Positions 21,570-29,157 of a stretch of 31,822 nucleotides of DNA are shown piece after piece. The stretch lies in assembly GCA_002415025.1 (NCBI GenBank), contig DIBR01000062.1:1-31822 (forward strand). The letters are read 5' to 3'. Numbering within the stretch: the stretch's first letter is position 1; each line of letters opens with the position of its first letter. The translations under genes were made by a program, and so were the position numbers. Below the pieces are notes generated by a model that was given only the letters and a program-made list of their open reading frames with translations, did no database searches and was not told the origin of the DNA. The stretch comes from Spongiibacteraceae bacterium UBA5047 (GTDB taxonomy: Bacteria > Pseudomonadota > Gammaproteobacteria > Pseudomonadales > Spongiibacteraceae).

Positions 21570-22558
21570 TGCCCGAATCGCTGCTCCACCAGCTGGCTGA
21601 GCTGATAAACCGCCATGGCGTACATCGAGCTATGGTTGTAGCGGGTAATAACGTAGAAGTTGTGCAGGCCCAGCCAGTATTCCTCGCCCTCGTCGCCAAC
21701 CAGCAGCATGGCACTCGCATCGGCGTTGCCATCGAGCTTGCTGTAAGCCGTAACACCCTTACCCGCCAGTTCCGACACCGTCCACTTCGGCTTGAGGCCG
21801 GCTTCAAAAACGCTTTTGTCGTGGTTATCAGTGACGGCCGCCGTCAGTGCAACCAGCTCGCCCGTGCGCCATTTATGCTTGTTGAAGTAGTTGGCAACGC
21901 TGCCGATGGCATCTACCGGGTTGTTGATGATATCAGCGACGCCGTCGCCGTCGAAATCCACCGCAAAGCTGCGGTAGCTACTGGGAATAAACTGGCCGAA
22001 ACCCATGGCCCCGGCGTAGGAGCCGGTAAGTTCGAGCGGATCAAGCCCCTGCTCGCGGGTCATTAGCAGGTATTCTTCCAATTGGCGGCTGAAAAATTTG
22101 CCGCGCTTGGGGTAATCAAAACCGAGGGTAGCCAGCGAATCGAGCACCCTGTAGCTGCCCATATGCCGCCCATAGCGGGTTTCAACACCAATAATGGCCA
22201 CAATGATATTGGCCGGCACGCCGTATTGCTTCTCGGCCCGCTCCAGGGTTTTGCGGTGCGTGCGCCAAAACTCAACGCCCTGCTCTATACGCGATTCCTG
22301 AATGAATATCTTGCGGTAGCCCTTCCATTCCAGAGTGCGCTCTGCAGGCCGGGAAATGGCATCCAGAATCGATTGCTTGCGCTCTGCCTGTGCCAGCAAT
22401 TGCTCAACCCAGGCGCGGTCAAAGCCGTGCTCGGCAACCACTTTATCGGTAAATTTGCGGGCACTTTCGTTTTCGAGATAGCTGGCCCACACCGGAGCCG
22501 GCGCTACCAACATCGCCAGCGATAGCACAGCAGCAAATGCTTTCAGGGAGTTCAACAT
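21566..22558 (-). CDS. mltB: Lytic murein transglycosylase B
   Basis: 330 residues from the ATG at 22558. An MltB-family soluble or membrane-associated lytic transglycosylase that cleaves peptidoglycan with 1,6-anhydro products. The signal peptide (MLNSLKAFAAVLSLAMLVAP...VWA) has no lipobox, so unlike E. coli MltB it is probably soluble in the periplasm. The catalytic glutamate is Glu126 in IIGVETRYGRHMG. Other family motifs are YAGAMGFGQFIPSSYRSFAVDFDGDG and SVANYF. An ATG ten codons upstream (22588) is in frame but has no ribosome site. GGAAGG lies 12 bases before 22558. It sits 73 bases after rodA in the same operon and is coupled to rlpA. Confidence 0.94.
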   Translation of the reverse strand: MLNSLKAFAAVLSLAMLVAPAPVWASYLENESARKFTDKVVAEHGFDRAWVEQLLAQAERKQSILDAISRPAERTLEWKGYRKIFIQESRIEQGVEFWRTHRKTLERAEKQYGVPANIIVAIIGVETRYGRHMGSYRVLDSLATLGFDYPKRGKFFSRQLEEYLLMTREQGLDPLELTGSYAGAMGFGQFIPSSYRSFAVDFDGDGVADIINNPVDAIGSVANYFNKHKWRTGELVALTAAVTDNHDKSVFEAGLKPKWTVSELAGKGVTAYSKLDGNADASAMLLVGDEGEEYWLGLHNFYVITRYNHSSMYAMAVYQLSQLVEQRFGQ

Positions 22559-22631
22559 CGTGTTTCGGTACCTTCCGTTTGTCATCATAGAGAGTCTGTT
22601 ATTTCAGGCCTTGTATGCCGCTTGTCGGCCA

Positions 22632-23777
22632 CTATTGGTGGATAAAGCGCTCGTCGGCACGAATGCTCATCAGCATGCCAAATCCTACCAGCAGCGTCAC
22701 CATGGAGGTACCGCCCTGACTGACCAACGGTAAGGGTACACCAACCACGGGCAGCAATCCTGACACCATTCCCATATTAACGAACACATAGACAAAAAAG
22801 GTAAGCGTTATACTGCCCGCCAGCAAGCGCCCAAAGCTGTGCTTGGCAGTGATACCGATCCAGGCACCGCGCATGATCAATAATACGTAGAGCAGCAACA
22901 ACATCAGTACGCCGCGCAAACCGAACTCTTCCGCCAGTACGGCAACGATAAAATCCGTGTGGCTCTCGGGCAGAAAATCCAGATGCGACTGGGTGCCCAG
23001 CAGCCAGCCCTTGCCCTCGATGCCGCCCGAGCCGATTGCGGTTTGCGACTGAATGATATTCCAGCCCGCACCCAGTTTATCGAGCTCGGGGTTAAGCATG
23101 GTAAGAATACGGCCGCGCTGATAGTCGTGGAGCAGGTATACCCAGATAGGGTAGGCTGCGGCGGCAATCAAACCAAAACCGATGGCAATTATGTGCCAGC
23201 CGATGCCGGCCAAAAACAACACAAAAATACCCGATGAACCAATAATGATCGCCGTCCCGAGATCCGGCTGACGGGCAATCAGCAGGGAAGGCACCATCAA
23301 AATTACAAGTCCGATAGCCACATACTTAAACCGAGGCGGCAATGGCCGCACAGCGTAGTACCAGGCCAGTGTCATGGGCACCACCAGCTTCATCACTTCC
23401 GAGGGCTGAAAGCGAAAGCCGCCAAGATCCAGCCAGCGCTGGGCCCCCTTTGCGCCCGAGCCAAAAAACATAACGCCCAGCAACATCAAAACGCCTCCTG
23501 CGTAGGCAAAGGGCGCAAGACGTTTGAGGCGCTCGATATTAACCTGGGCCACCGCAAACATCAGAAAATAGCCGATCAACAGGTAACGACCCTGCCGCGC
23601 CAGCATCGCACTGCTACTGTCGCTGGCGCTGAAGAGCACAACCAGCCCTGCACCGGTCACAATCAACAGTAGTAGCAGGAGGGGCAAATCAATACGCAGG
23701 CGCTGCAAAAGCGTGCCATTGGCGTCCCGCTCGTGGTGGTCGCGGGGCAATTGCCGGATAAAATCAGAATTGCTCAC
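22632..23777 (-). CDS. rodA: Rod-shape peptidoglycan glycosyltransferase RodA
   Basis: 381 residues, about ten membrane segments, SEDS family. RodA polymerises glycan strands for lateral-wall elongation as partner of PBP2. Conserved features are the QRWLDLGGFRFQPSE segment (about 115-130), RQPDLGTA, the extracellular loop with LGTQSHLDFLPESHTDFI, and the final VGVPLPLVSQGGTSMVTLL. The start is GTG at 23777, overlapping the mrdA TGA by four bases (GTGA), so the pair is translationally coupled, consistent with their working as a complex. Confidence 0.97.
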   Translation of the reverse strand: MSNSDFIRQLPRDHHERDANGTLLQRLRIDLPLLLLLLIVTGAGLVVLFSASDSSSAMLARQGRYLLIGYFLMFAVAQVNIERLKRLAPFAYAGGVLMLLGVMFFGSGAKGAQRWLDLGGFRFQPSEVMKLVVPMTLAWYYAVRPLPPRFKYVAIGLVILMVPSLLIARQPDLGTAIIIGSSGIFVLFLAGIGWHIIAIGFGLIAAAAYPIWVYLLHDYQRGRILTMLNPELDKLGAGWNIIQSQTAIGSGGIEGKGWLLGTQSHLDFLPESHTDFIVAVLAEEFGLRGVLMLLLLYVLLIMRGAWIGITAKHSFGRLLAGSITLTFFVYVFVNMGMVSGLLPVVGVPLPLVSQGGTSMVTLLVGFGMLMSIRADERFIHQ

Positions 23778-25675
23778 ACTTCCTCTCCGTTAGAGGGGCG
23801 AGTCATGCGCATTTTTTCCAGCTTGATGGGCTCAATATGTTTGATTGTGTCCGGGCGCAGATAGGCGTCAAACACCTTGCGCGCAATGGGCGCCGCTACC
23901 CGGCCGCCGGCTTCGCCGTTTTCGACAATTACCGCGAGTGCTATCCGGGGGTTATCCGCCGGCGCAAAGCCGACAAACAGCGCGTGGTCGCGCTGGCGCT
24001 TGGCAACCTGGGTAGGATCATAATCTTCATGCGAGACAATGCCGATTACCTGTGCCGTACCGGTCTTGCCGGCAATACGATAATCGAGCTTGCTGCTGAT
24101 ATTACGCGCAGTGCCCTTTGCACTGTGCACAACATCCTCCATGGTCTGCAGCATAAAGTCCCAATCGCTTTCGTCCGCCAGCTCTACCCGCGGCTTCAGG
24201 GGAGTTGGCAGCGGCTCACCGTTGATGGCGCGCACAATGCGCGGCACCTTGCGCTCACCACGATTGGCCAGCACCGCCGTAGACACCGCCAGTTGCATAG
24301 GCGTGGTCAGCATAAACCCCTGACCAATGCCCACGTTGAGGGTTTCGCCCGGAAACCAGTGCGAGCCTTTGACGCTGCGCTTCCAGTCACGCGAGGGCAG
24401 CAGGCCGGAGCGCTCGTTGTCGCTGTCGATTCCGGTCAGCTCACCCAACCCGAAGCGCTGACCAAACTCGTGAATGCGGTCTATGCCCATATTGAAGGCC
24501 AAATCATAAAAATAGACATCGCAGGATTCTACAACGGCCTGATGCATATCAATGCGATAGCCGTGGCCGCCGCTTTTCCAGTCCCGATATACACGCTCGT
24601 CATTGGCCAGACTATACCAGCCGGGGTCGGGGACCGTCGTGCGCCGGGTAACCACGCCATAGTGCAAGGCACCCAGACCAAAAATGGGTTTCAGGGTTGA
24701 GCCGGGCGGATATTGCCCCTGCAATGTGCGGTTAAACAGGGGCAAATCACGGGATTCACGCAGGCGGTTGTAGTCTGTGGTGCTAATACCGTTTACAAAC
24801 AGGTTGGTGTCGTAACTGGGCGTACTGACCATGGCCAGCACACCACCGTCAGCAGGATCAATGGCAACAATTGCACCGCGTTCGTCACCCAGAACCCGGT
24901 GTGCAACACGCTGTAAATTAACGTCGATATTCAGATACAGGTCGGCGCCGGGCTCCGGCGGATTGCGTTCAAGTACCCGCAATACCCGGCCACGGGCATT
25001 GGTTTCAACATTCTGGTAACCCACTGTGCCATGCAGTACCTGCTCGTAAAAATGCTCGACGCCCAATTTACCAATATGGTTAGTGGCGCTGTAATTGACG
25101 GCGTCGATTTCATCCATCTCGCGTTCATTGATACGCCCGACGTAGCCCAGCGCATGCGCCAGCAATTCGCCGTGCGGATAATTGCGTACCAGCTGCGCGT
25201 CCACATCAACACCGGGCAGGCGATAACGATTCACGGCCAGGCGGGCAATTTCTTCTTCGGTCAGCCGAAACTTGAGCGGCACGGCCTGATAGGGGCGACG
25301 ATGGCGCAGGCGCTTTTTGAACTTGCGAATATCGTCCTCATCAACCGCAATCAGCGCTGCCAGCTCGCTCAGGGTCTCGTCGAGGTCGGGAACGCGCTCT
25401 TTAATAAGAACCAGACTGTAGCTGGGAATATTCTCTGCCAGCAGCACGCCGTTGCGATCGAATATCAAACCGCGCTTGGGGGCGATAGGCTGCAACTGGA
25501 TGCGGTTGCGATCGGACTGGGTTTTATAGGTTTCGTGCTTGACGATCTGCAGGAAAAAATAACGCCCCACTATCACACCCAACATGGCAACCATCAACGC
25601 CGACGCTACCAGAAAACGCCGGCGATACAGGATACGCTCCCTGGACGGATCTTTGAGGGCTACCGGTTGCGCCAT
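23774..25675 (-). CDS. mrdA: Penicillin-binding protein 2 (elongasome transpeptidase)
   Basis: 633 residues. A high-molecular-mass class B PBP, the transpeptidase partner of RodA in cell elongation. One N-terminal membrane anchor is at about 20-45, followed by the pedestal/dimerisation domain. The transpeptidase motifs are Ser326-X-X-Lys329 (PPGSTLKPIFGL), SxD at 384-386 (ESCDVYFYD) and KTG at 537-539 (AGKTGTAQVIG). The ATG at 25675 lies 14 bases after the rlmH stop. No strong ribosome site is visible, so translation may depend on readthrough of ribosomes from rlmH. Confidence 0.97.
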   Translation of the reverse strand: MAQPVALKDPSRERILYRRRFLVASALMVAMLGVIVGRYFFLQIVKHETYKTQSDRNRIQLQPIAPKRGLIFDRNGVLLAENIPSYSLVLIKERVPDLDETLSELAALIAVDEDDIRKFKKRLRHRRPYQAVPLKFRLTEEEIARLAVNRYRLPGVDVDAQLVRNYPHGELLAHALGYVGRINEREMDEIDAVNYSATNHIGKLGVEHFYEQVLHGTVGYQNVETNARGRVLRVLERNPPEPGADLYLNIDVNLQRVAHRVLGDERGAIVAIDPADGGVLAMVSTPSYDTNLFVNGISTTDYNRLRESRDLPLFNRTLQGQYPPGSTLKPIFGLGALHYGVVTRRTTVPDPGWYSLANDERVYRDWKSGGHGYRIDMHQAVVESCDVYFYDLAFNMGIDRIHEFGQRFGLGELTGIDSDNERSGLLPSRDWKRSVKGSHWFPGETLNVGIGQGFMLTTPMQLAVSTAVLANRGERKVPRIVRAINGEPLPTPLKPRVELADESDWDFMLQTMEDVVHSAKGTARNISSKLDYRIAGKTGTAQVIGIVSHEDYDPTQVAKRQRDHALFVGFAPADNPRIALAVIVENGEAGGRVAAPIARKVFDAYLRPDTIKHIEPIKLEKMRMTRPSNGEEV

Positions 25676-25689
25676 TCAGATTCGGCTCA

Positions 25690-26157
25690 TCATCGGTGAT
25701 AAGGGTGTCCCTGGAGTATGCTCCAGGCCCGATAGACCTGCTCGGCGAGCAGGACCCGCACCAGCGGGTGTGGCAGTGTCATCGCCGACAGCGACCAGCG
25801 CTGCTGCGATTGGCTAAGACAAGATTCATCAAGACCATCGGGCCCGCCAATCAACAGGCTCAGGTTTTGTCCGTTCATATGCCATTCGTTCAGTTTCTGG
25901 GCCAGTGCCTCGGTACTAATGGCCCGGCCTTCAACATCCAGCGCCACCAGCACATCATCTTTGGGTACCGCTTTCAGCAAGGCGTCGGCCTCCTGTTGTC
26001 GGGCCCGGCGAATGTCGGCGTTTTTGCCGCGTTTGGCCAGCGCTATTTCCTGAATTTCGAGGCTGAATTCGGCGGGCAGGCGCTTGCGGTACTCGGCCAC
26101 GCCCTCTTCAACCCACGCCGGCATCCGCGTGCCGACAGCCAGCAACTTAACCCGCAT
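25690..26157 (-). CDS. rlmH: 23S rRNA pseudouridine-1915 N3-methyltransferase RlmH
   Basis: 155 residues, identical in length to E. coli RlmH. A SPOUT-family methyltransferase that methylates pseudouridine 1915 in helix 69 of 23S rRNA on assembled 70S ribosomes. Motifs are the start MRVKLLAVGTRMPAWV, KRGKNADIRRARQQEAD, the SAM-binding LLIGGPDGLDESC, and SLSAMTLPHPLVRVLLAEQVYRAWSI ending NHPYHR-like (QGHPYHR). An open frame continues 32 codons upstream, but only the ATG at 26157 gives the family N-terminus. It overlaps the end of rsfS by 11 bases. Confidence 0.97.
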   Translation of the reverse strand: MRVKLLAVGTRMPAWVEEGVAEYRKRLPAEFSLEIQEIALAKRGKNADIRRARQQEADALLKAVPKDDVLVALDVEGRAISTEALAQKLNEWHMNGQNLSLLIGGPDGLDESCLSQSQQRWSLSAMTLPHPLVRVLLAEQVYRAWSILQGHPYHR

Positions 26158-26497
26158 TGCCACCGGGGCCGGCAGCCGGAACCGACCACAGTCGCTCAAT
26201 GTCGTAGAAAGCACGCGCGTCCGGCAGCATAACGTGAACAACCACGTCACCAAAGTCGACCAGCACCCACTCCCCTACATTGTCGCCTTCAACGCCAATC
26301 GGTCGCATGTCTTTCTGCTTTGCCTCATCGACAACGTTTGCGGCCAGTGATTTAACATGCCGGTTGGAGGTGCCGCTAGTTACCACCATGTAGTCGGTAA
26401 CGCCCGTCATCCCGCGCACATCGAGAACGACAGTGTCGCGTGCTTTAACATCGTCGAGTGCTGCGGCGACCAGTTCAGCCAATTGCTCAGATTTCAT
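26147..26497 (-). CDS. rsfS: Ribosomal silencing factor RsfS
   Basis: 116 residues from the ATG at 26497. RsfS binds ribosomal protein uL14 and blocks 50S-30S joining in stationary phase or starvation. The DUF143 fold is clear: LVAAALDDVKARDTVVLDVRG, TDYMVVTSGTSNRHVKSLA, then VEGDNVGEWVLVDFGDVVVHVMLPDARAFYDIERLW. The C-terminal tail AAGPGGNAG overlaps the rlmH start. The frame is open further upstream, but that part (Cys/Asn-rich, unlike the family) overlaps the end of nadD and is unlikely to be translated. A weak GGAG lies about 14 bases before the ATG. Confidence 0.95.
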   Translation of the reverse strand: MKSEQLAELVAAALDDVKARDTVVLDVRGMTGVTDYMVVTSGTSNRHVKSLAANVVDEAKQKDMRPIGVEGDNVGEWVLVDFGDVVVHVMLPDARAFYDIERLWSVPAAGPGGNAG

Positions 26498-26516
26498 GTG
26501 GGGGTCGATTTCTCCG

Positions 26517-27158
26517 TTAGTCCCGGTACAGGTTGTGTTGTTGAATATAGTGTTCGATTTCTGGCGGCACACAGTCATCCAGACTCCGGCCCGCCGCAAG
26601 CCGTGCGCGCACGTCGGTTGCTGACTGCGGCCAGGGTGTTAACGCGATGGTAGCGTATGCGCCTGCGGTTTGCTCAACCAGGGCCTGAGCCCGCTGCTCA
26701 CGCCCGGCAACGTATTTTGCCACATCCGCCGCCGGCAGCAGTGGGTAGCCCTCGCGCTGCATCACCAGAATGTTGGCGTACTCAAACAGGCTCTGCCAGC
26801 GGTGCCAGCGGTGCAGGGAATTGAATGCGTCGCTACCCATTACAAAAATCAGGCTGGTCTGCGGCCCCACCTCAGCGCGCAGCGCCGCCAGCGACTCGAC
26901 GGTGTACGACGGCCCTTCCCGCTCCAGCTCGCGACCATCAACCCCGAGCGTACTCCAGGGCGCCACGGCTATTTTTGCCATCGCCAGGCGGTGTGTCGCA
27001 GCGGTTTGCGGCCGGTCGCGGTGCGGTGGCATATGGCAGGGCATCAGCGAGAGGCGTTCAAGCCCAACCCGCTCGCACAGTTCGCGCGCCGACTGAATAT
27101 GCCCCAGATGCACGGGATCGAAGGTTCCACCCAGTATTCCTTGCGCGCGCAAACTCAC
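26517..27158 (-). CDS. nadD: Nicotinate-nucleotide adenylyltransferase NadD
   Basis: 213 residues. NadD adenylates nicotinate mononucleotide to deamido-NAD in NAD synthesis. The nucleotidyltransferase signature is GGTFDPVHLGH (10-20, His17 and His20). PCHMPPHRDR and FVMGSDAFNSLHRWHRW follow. The usual C-terminal ISxTxxR motif appears as QSATDVR, keeping Thr and Arg but not the leading Ile-Ser-Ser. The start is GTG at 27158, one base after the proA stop. A TTG two codons further in, with AGGG five bases before it, is an alternative. E. coli has cobC between nadD and rsfS; here they are 19 bases apart. Confidence 0.95.
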   Translation of the reverse strand: MSLRAQGILGGTFDPVHLGHIQSARELCERVGLERLSLMPCHMPPHRDRPQTAATHRLAMAKIAVAPWSTLGVDGRELEREGPSYTVESLAALRAEVGPQTSLIFVMGSDAFNSLHRWHRWQSLFEYANILVMQREGYPLLPAADVAKYVAGREQRAQALVEQTAGAYATIALTPWPQSATDVRARLAAGRSLDDCVPPEIEHYIQQHNLYRD

Positions 27159-27159
27159 C

Positions 27160-28416
27160 CTACTGCCGGATTTGGCCGTCGCCGAACACGATGTACTTCT
27201 GCGAAGTCAGACCTTCCAGCCCGACCGGCCCGCGCGCGTGAATTTTATCGGTAGAGATGCCAATTTCGGCGCCCAAACCGTATTCAAAACCATCGGCGAA
27301 GCGGGTTGAGGCGTTAACCATAACCGAGCTGGAATCCACCTCGCGGAGAAAACGCCGGGCGAGGCTGTAGTTTTCGGTAATGATGGCGTCTGTGTGCTGG
27401 GAGCCCCAGCGATTAATGTGGGCAATGGCCTCATCGAGCCCCGCAACCACTTTTACCGCCAGAATGGGCGCCAGATACTCCGCTGCCCAGTCGCTATCGT
27501 CGGCCACCGTCATGGTGTTCACGATCGCGCGCGCCTCGCTACAAGCGCGCAATTCGACGCCGGCAGCGCTCATTTCGCGGGCAATCACGGGCAGCAATTC
27601 GGCCGCGCGGCTGCGCGCCACCAGCAGCGTTTCCATCGTATTGCAGGTGCCGTAGCGGTGGGTCTTTGCATTCACCGCAATTGCGACGGCCTTGTCGGCA
27701 TCCGCCTCATCGTCAAGGTAAACGTGGCAGACCCCGTCCAGATGCTTGATGACGCTGACAGTAGCATCACGCGAGATGCGTTCAATCAGCCCCTTGCCGC
27801 CTCTGGGCACAACCACATCCACATATTCAGGCAGGGTAATCAGGGCGCCTACCGCTTCGCGGTCAGTGGTTGCCACCACCTGCACCGCCGTTTCAGGCAG
27901 GCCCGCCTGCTGCAGCCCTTTGCGAATGCATTCGGCAATCGCCTGATTTGAATGTATCGCCTCGGAACCACCGCGCAAGATAGCGGCGTTACCGGATTTC
28001 AGGCACAAACTTGCAGCCTCGGCGGTCACATTCGGGCGCGACTCATAAATAATGCCGACCACGCCCAAAGGCACCCGCATCTTGCCCACCTGAATGCCGC
28101 TGGGCCGATATTTCAGCTCGCTGATCTCGCCCACGGGGTCGGGCAGCGTCGCAACCTGTTGCAAGCCCTCAATCATGCCGCCAATACGTGCGGGGGTGAG
28201 TTCCAGCCGGTCGAGCAGGGCCGCATCCAGTCCGGCTTCCCGACCGGCAGCCATATCGCGCGCATTGGCCTCGCCTATAGCATCGCTATCTGAGCGAATC
28301 GCCTCGGCGATGGCCAGCAATGCTGCGTTTTTCTCAGCCGTACCCACAGCAGCCATTACACGCGAGGCTTCGCGCGCCTGCCGGCCCATGTCGGTCATGT
28401 ATTCCAGAATATTCAT
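27160..28416 (-). CDS. proA: Gamma-glutamyl phosphate reductase ProA
   Basis: 418 residues, normal length. ProA reduces gamma-glutamyl phosphate to glutamate-5-semialdehyde in proline synthesis. An aldehyde-dehydrogenase fold is visible: GVVGIIYESRPNVTAEAASLCLKSGNA and ILRGGSEAIHSN, the VPRGGKGLI motif, and catalytic Cys258 in RYGTCNTMETLLV. The C-terminus has EYGLGAEIGISTDKIHARGPVGLEGLT. It is the first gene of the long minus-strand operon, with a recognisable promoter 26-55 bases upstream. No proB is adjacent. Confidence 0.97.
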   Translation of the reverse strand: MNILEYMTDMGRQAREASRVMAAVGTAEKNAALLAIAEAIRSDSDAIGEANARDMAAGREAGLDAALLDRLELTPARIGGMIEGLQQVATLPDPVGEISELKYRPSGIQVGKMRVPLGVVGIIYESRPNVTAEAASLCLKSGNAAILRGGSEAIHSNQAIAECIRKGLQQAGLPETAVQVVATTDREAVGALITLPEYVDVVVPRGGKGLIERISRDATVSVIKHLDGVCHVYLDDEADADKAVAIAVNAKTHRYGTCNTMETLLVARSRAAELLPVIAREMSAAGVELRACSEARAIVNTMTVADDSDWAAEYLAPILAVKVVAGLDEAIAHINRWGSQHTDAIITENYSLARRFLREVDSSSVMVNASTRFADGFEYGLGAEIGISTDKIHARGPVGLEGLTSQKYIVFGDGQIRQ

Positions 28417-28441
28417 TGTCTAGTTCCACAAATAGCAGCAC

Positions 28442-28471
28442 ATTATACCCGTAAGCCCCACCTAACGTCAG
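28442..28471 (-). promoter_or_regulatory. Predicted promoter of the proA operon
   Basis: On the minus strand: CTGACG (28471-28466, four of six -35 matches), an 18-bp spacer, and a perfect TATAAT (28447-28442). Transcription would begin near 28435, about 20 bases before the proA ATG. I see no other clear promoter between here and lipA, and the gaps between those genes are small or absent. Confidence 0.6.
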
Positions 28472-28486
28472 ACCCAAACGGGTCTG
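28469..28486. repeat. Perfect inverted repeat overlapping the proA -35
   Basis: CAGACCC, four-base loop AAAC, GGGTCTG: a perfect 7-bp dyad between the stop of the LON-domain gene and the proA promoter. It shares three bases with the -35. It could be the 3' hairpin of the upstream transcript (no T-run follows) or an operator for proA. Confidence 0.45.
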
Positions 28487-28536
28487 CGGCATGCTTTCAG
28501 GGATAGGCGGCGATTACTGTGCAAAGGGCGGTGAAA

Positions 28537-29154
28537 TCACTCTTCGTACCGGGAGAGTAGCTCGTGAATGGCATCAAGGCGGTCGAGCGGGTCTGTGAGT
28601 GTCAGCAAGTCGTAGCGCTCCTGCTCAGGAATAGGCAAGAGTTGCGCGAGCTGGTTGCTGAGCAGGCTGGCGTCTTCGGTTTCAACCTGCACCCCCAGAC
28701 GTTTGACATGGGGATGCTCGGCAAGCTGTTGCAGCAGGGCTGTCCAGTCGGTGCGATCTTCCGGCAGAGGAATGTAGGCCTCGGGCTCCCAGAATTCGGC
28801 CTCGGCCTGCCAGAGTCCGTCTGGCTGCTGATGGCTGGCCGTAATGGAAAAGCGCTGCCGGCCTTCTACCACGATGCCGAGCAAGCCGTTTGGCAGGGCA
28901 TCCCAGTCTACAATTTTTGCAGTGACGCCCACCTCGGCAAAGCGCGTATTGACGCCAGCGCGCTCAACCTCGGTACCGGCGGTTAGCAGCACAATGCCAA
29001 ATTCAATCTGGTTCTTCAGCGCACTGCGCACAAGGTTCAGGTAGCGCTGCTCAAAAATTTGCAGCGACAGCCGCCCACCCGGCAACAATACGGTGCCAAG
29101 TGGAAACAGCGCTAATTCACCAACACCCGCTTCTTTTCTTACCTCTTTACTCAC
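28537..29154 (-). CDS. LON substrate-binding-domain protein
   Basis: 205 residues. A stand-alone LON N-terminal (substrate-binding) domain without the ATPase or protease parts. The family opening is clear (LALFPLGTVLLPGGRLSLQIFEQRYLNLV), followed by FGIVLLTAG, VGVTAKIVDWDALPNGLLGIVVEGRQRF and a helical C-terminal part (LLQQLAEHP, YDLLTLTDPLDRLDAIHELLSRYEE). The precise role is unknown. The start is GTG at 29154, with AAGG seven to eight bases upstream inside the last codons of the RND gene. The stop of that gene is three bases away, so translation is probably coupled. Confidence 0.88.
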   Translation of the reverse strand: MSKEVRKEAGVGELALFPLGTVLLPGGRLSLQIFEQRYLNLVRSALKNQIEFGIVLLTAGTEVERAGVNTRFAEVGVTAKIVDWDALPNGLLGIVVEGRQRFSITASHQQPDGLWQAEAEFWEPEAYIPLPEDRTDWTALLQQLAEHPHVKRLGVQVETEDASLLSNQLAQLLPIPEQERYDLLTLTDPLDRLDAIHELLSRYEE

Positions 29155-29157
29155 TAC

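Noticed and set aside
23837..24700. 287-codon open frame on the plus strand
   Set aside because: It is antisense to mrdA, whose active-site motifs are all intact. The translation has no recognisable features and no ribosome site.
26398..26620. A gene between nadD and rsfS (cobC position in E. coli)
   Set aside because: The two genes are only 19 bases apart and no extra frame fits.
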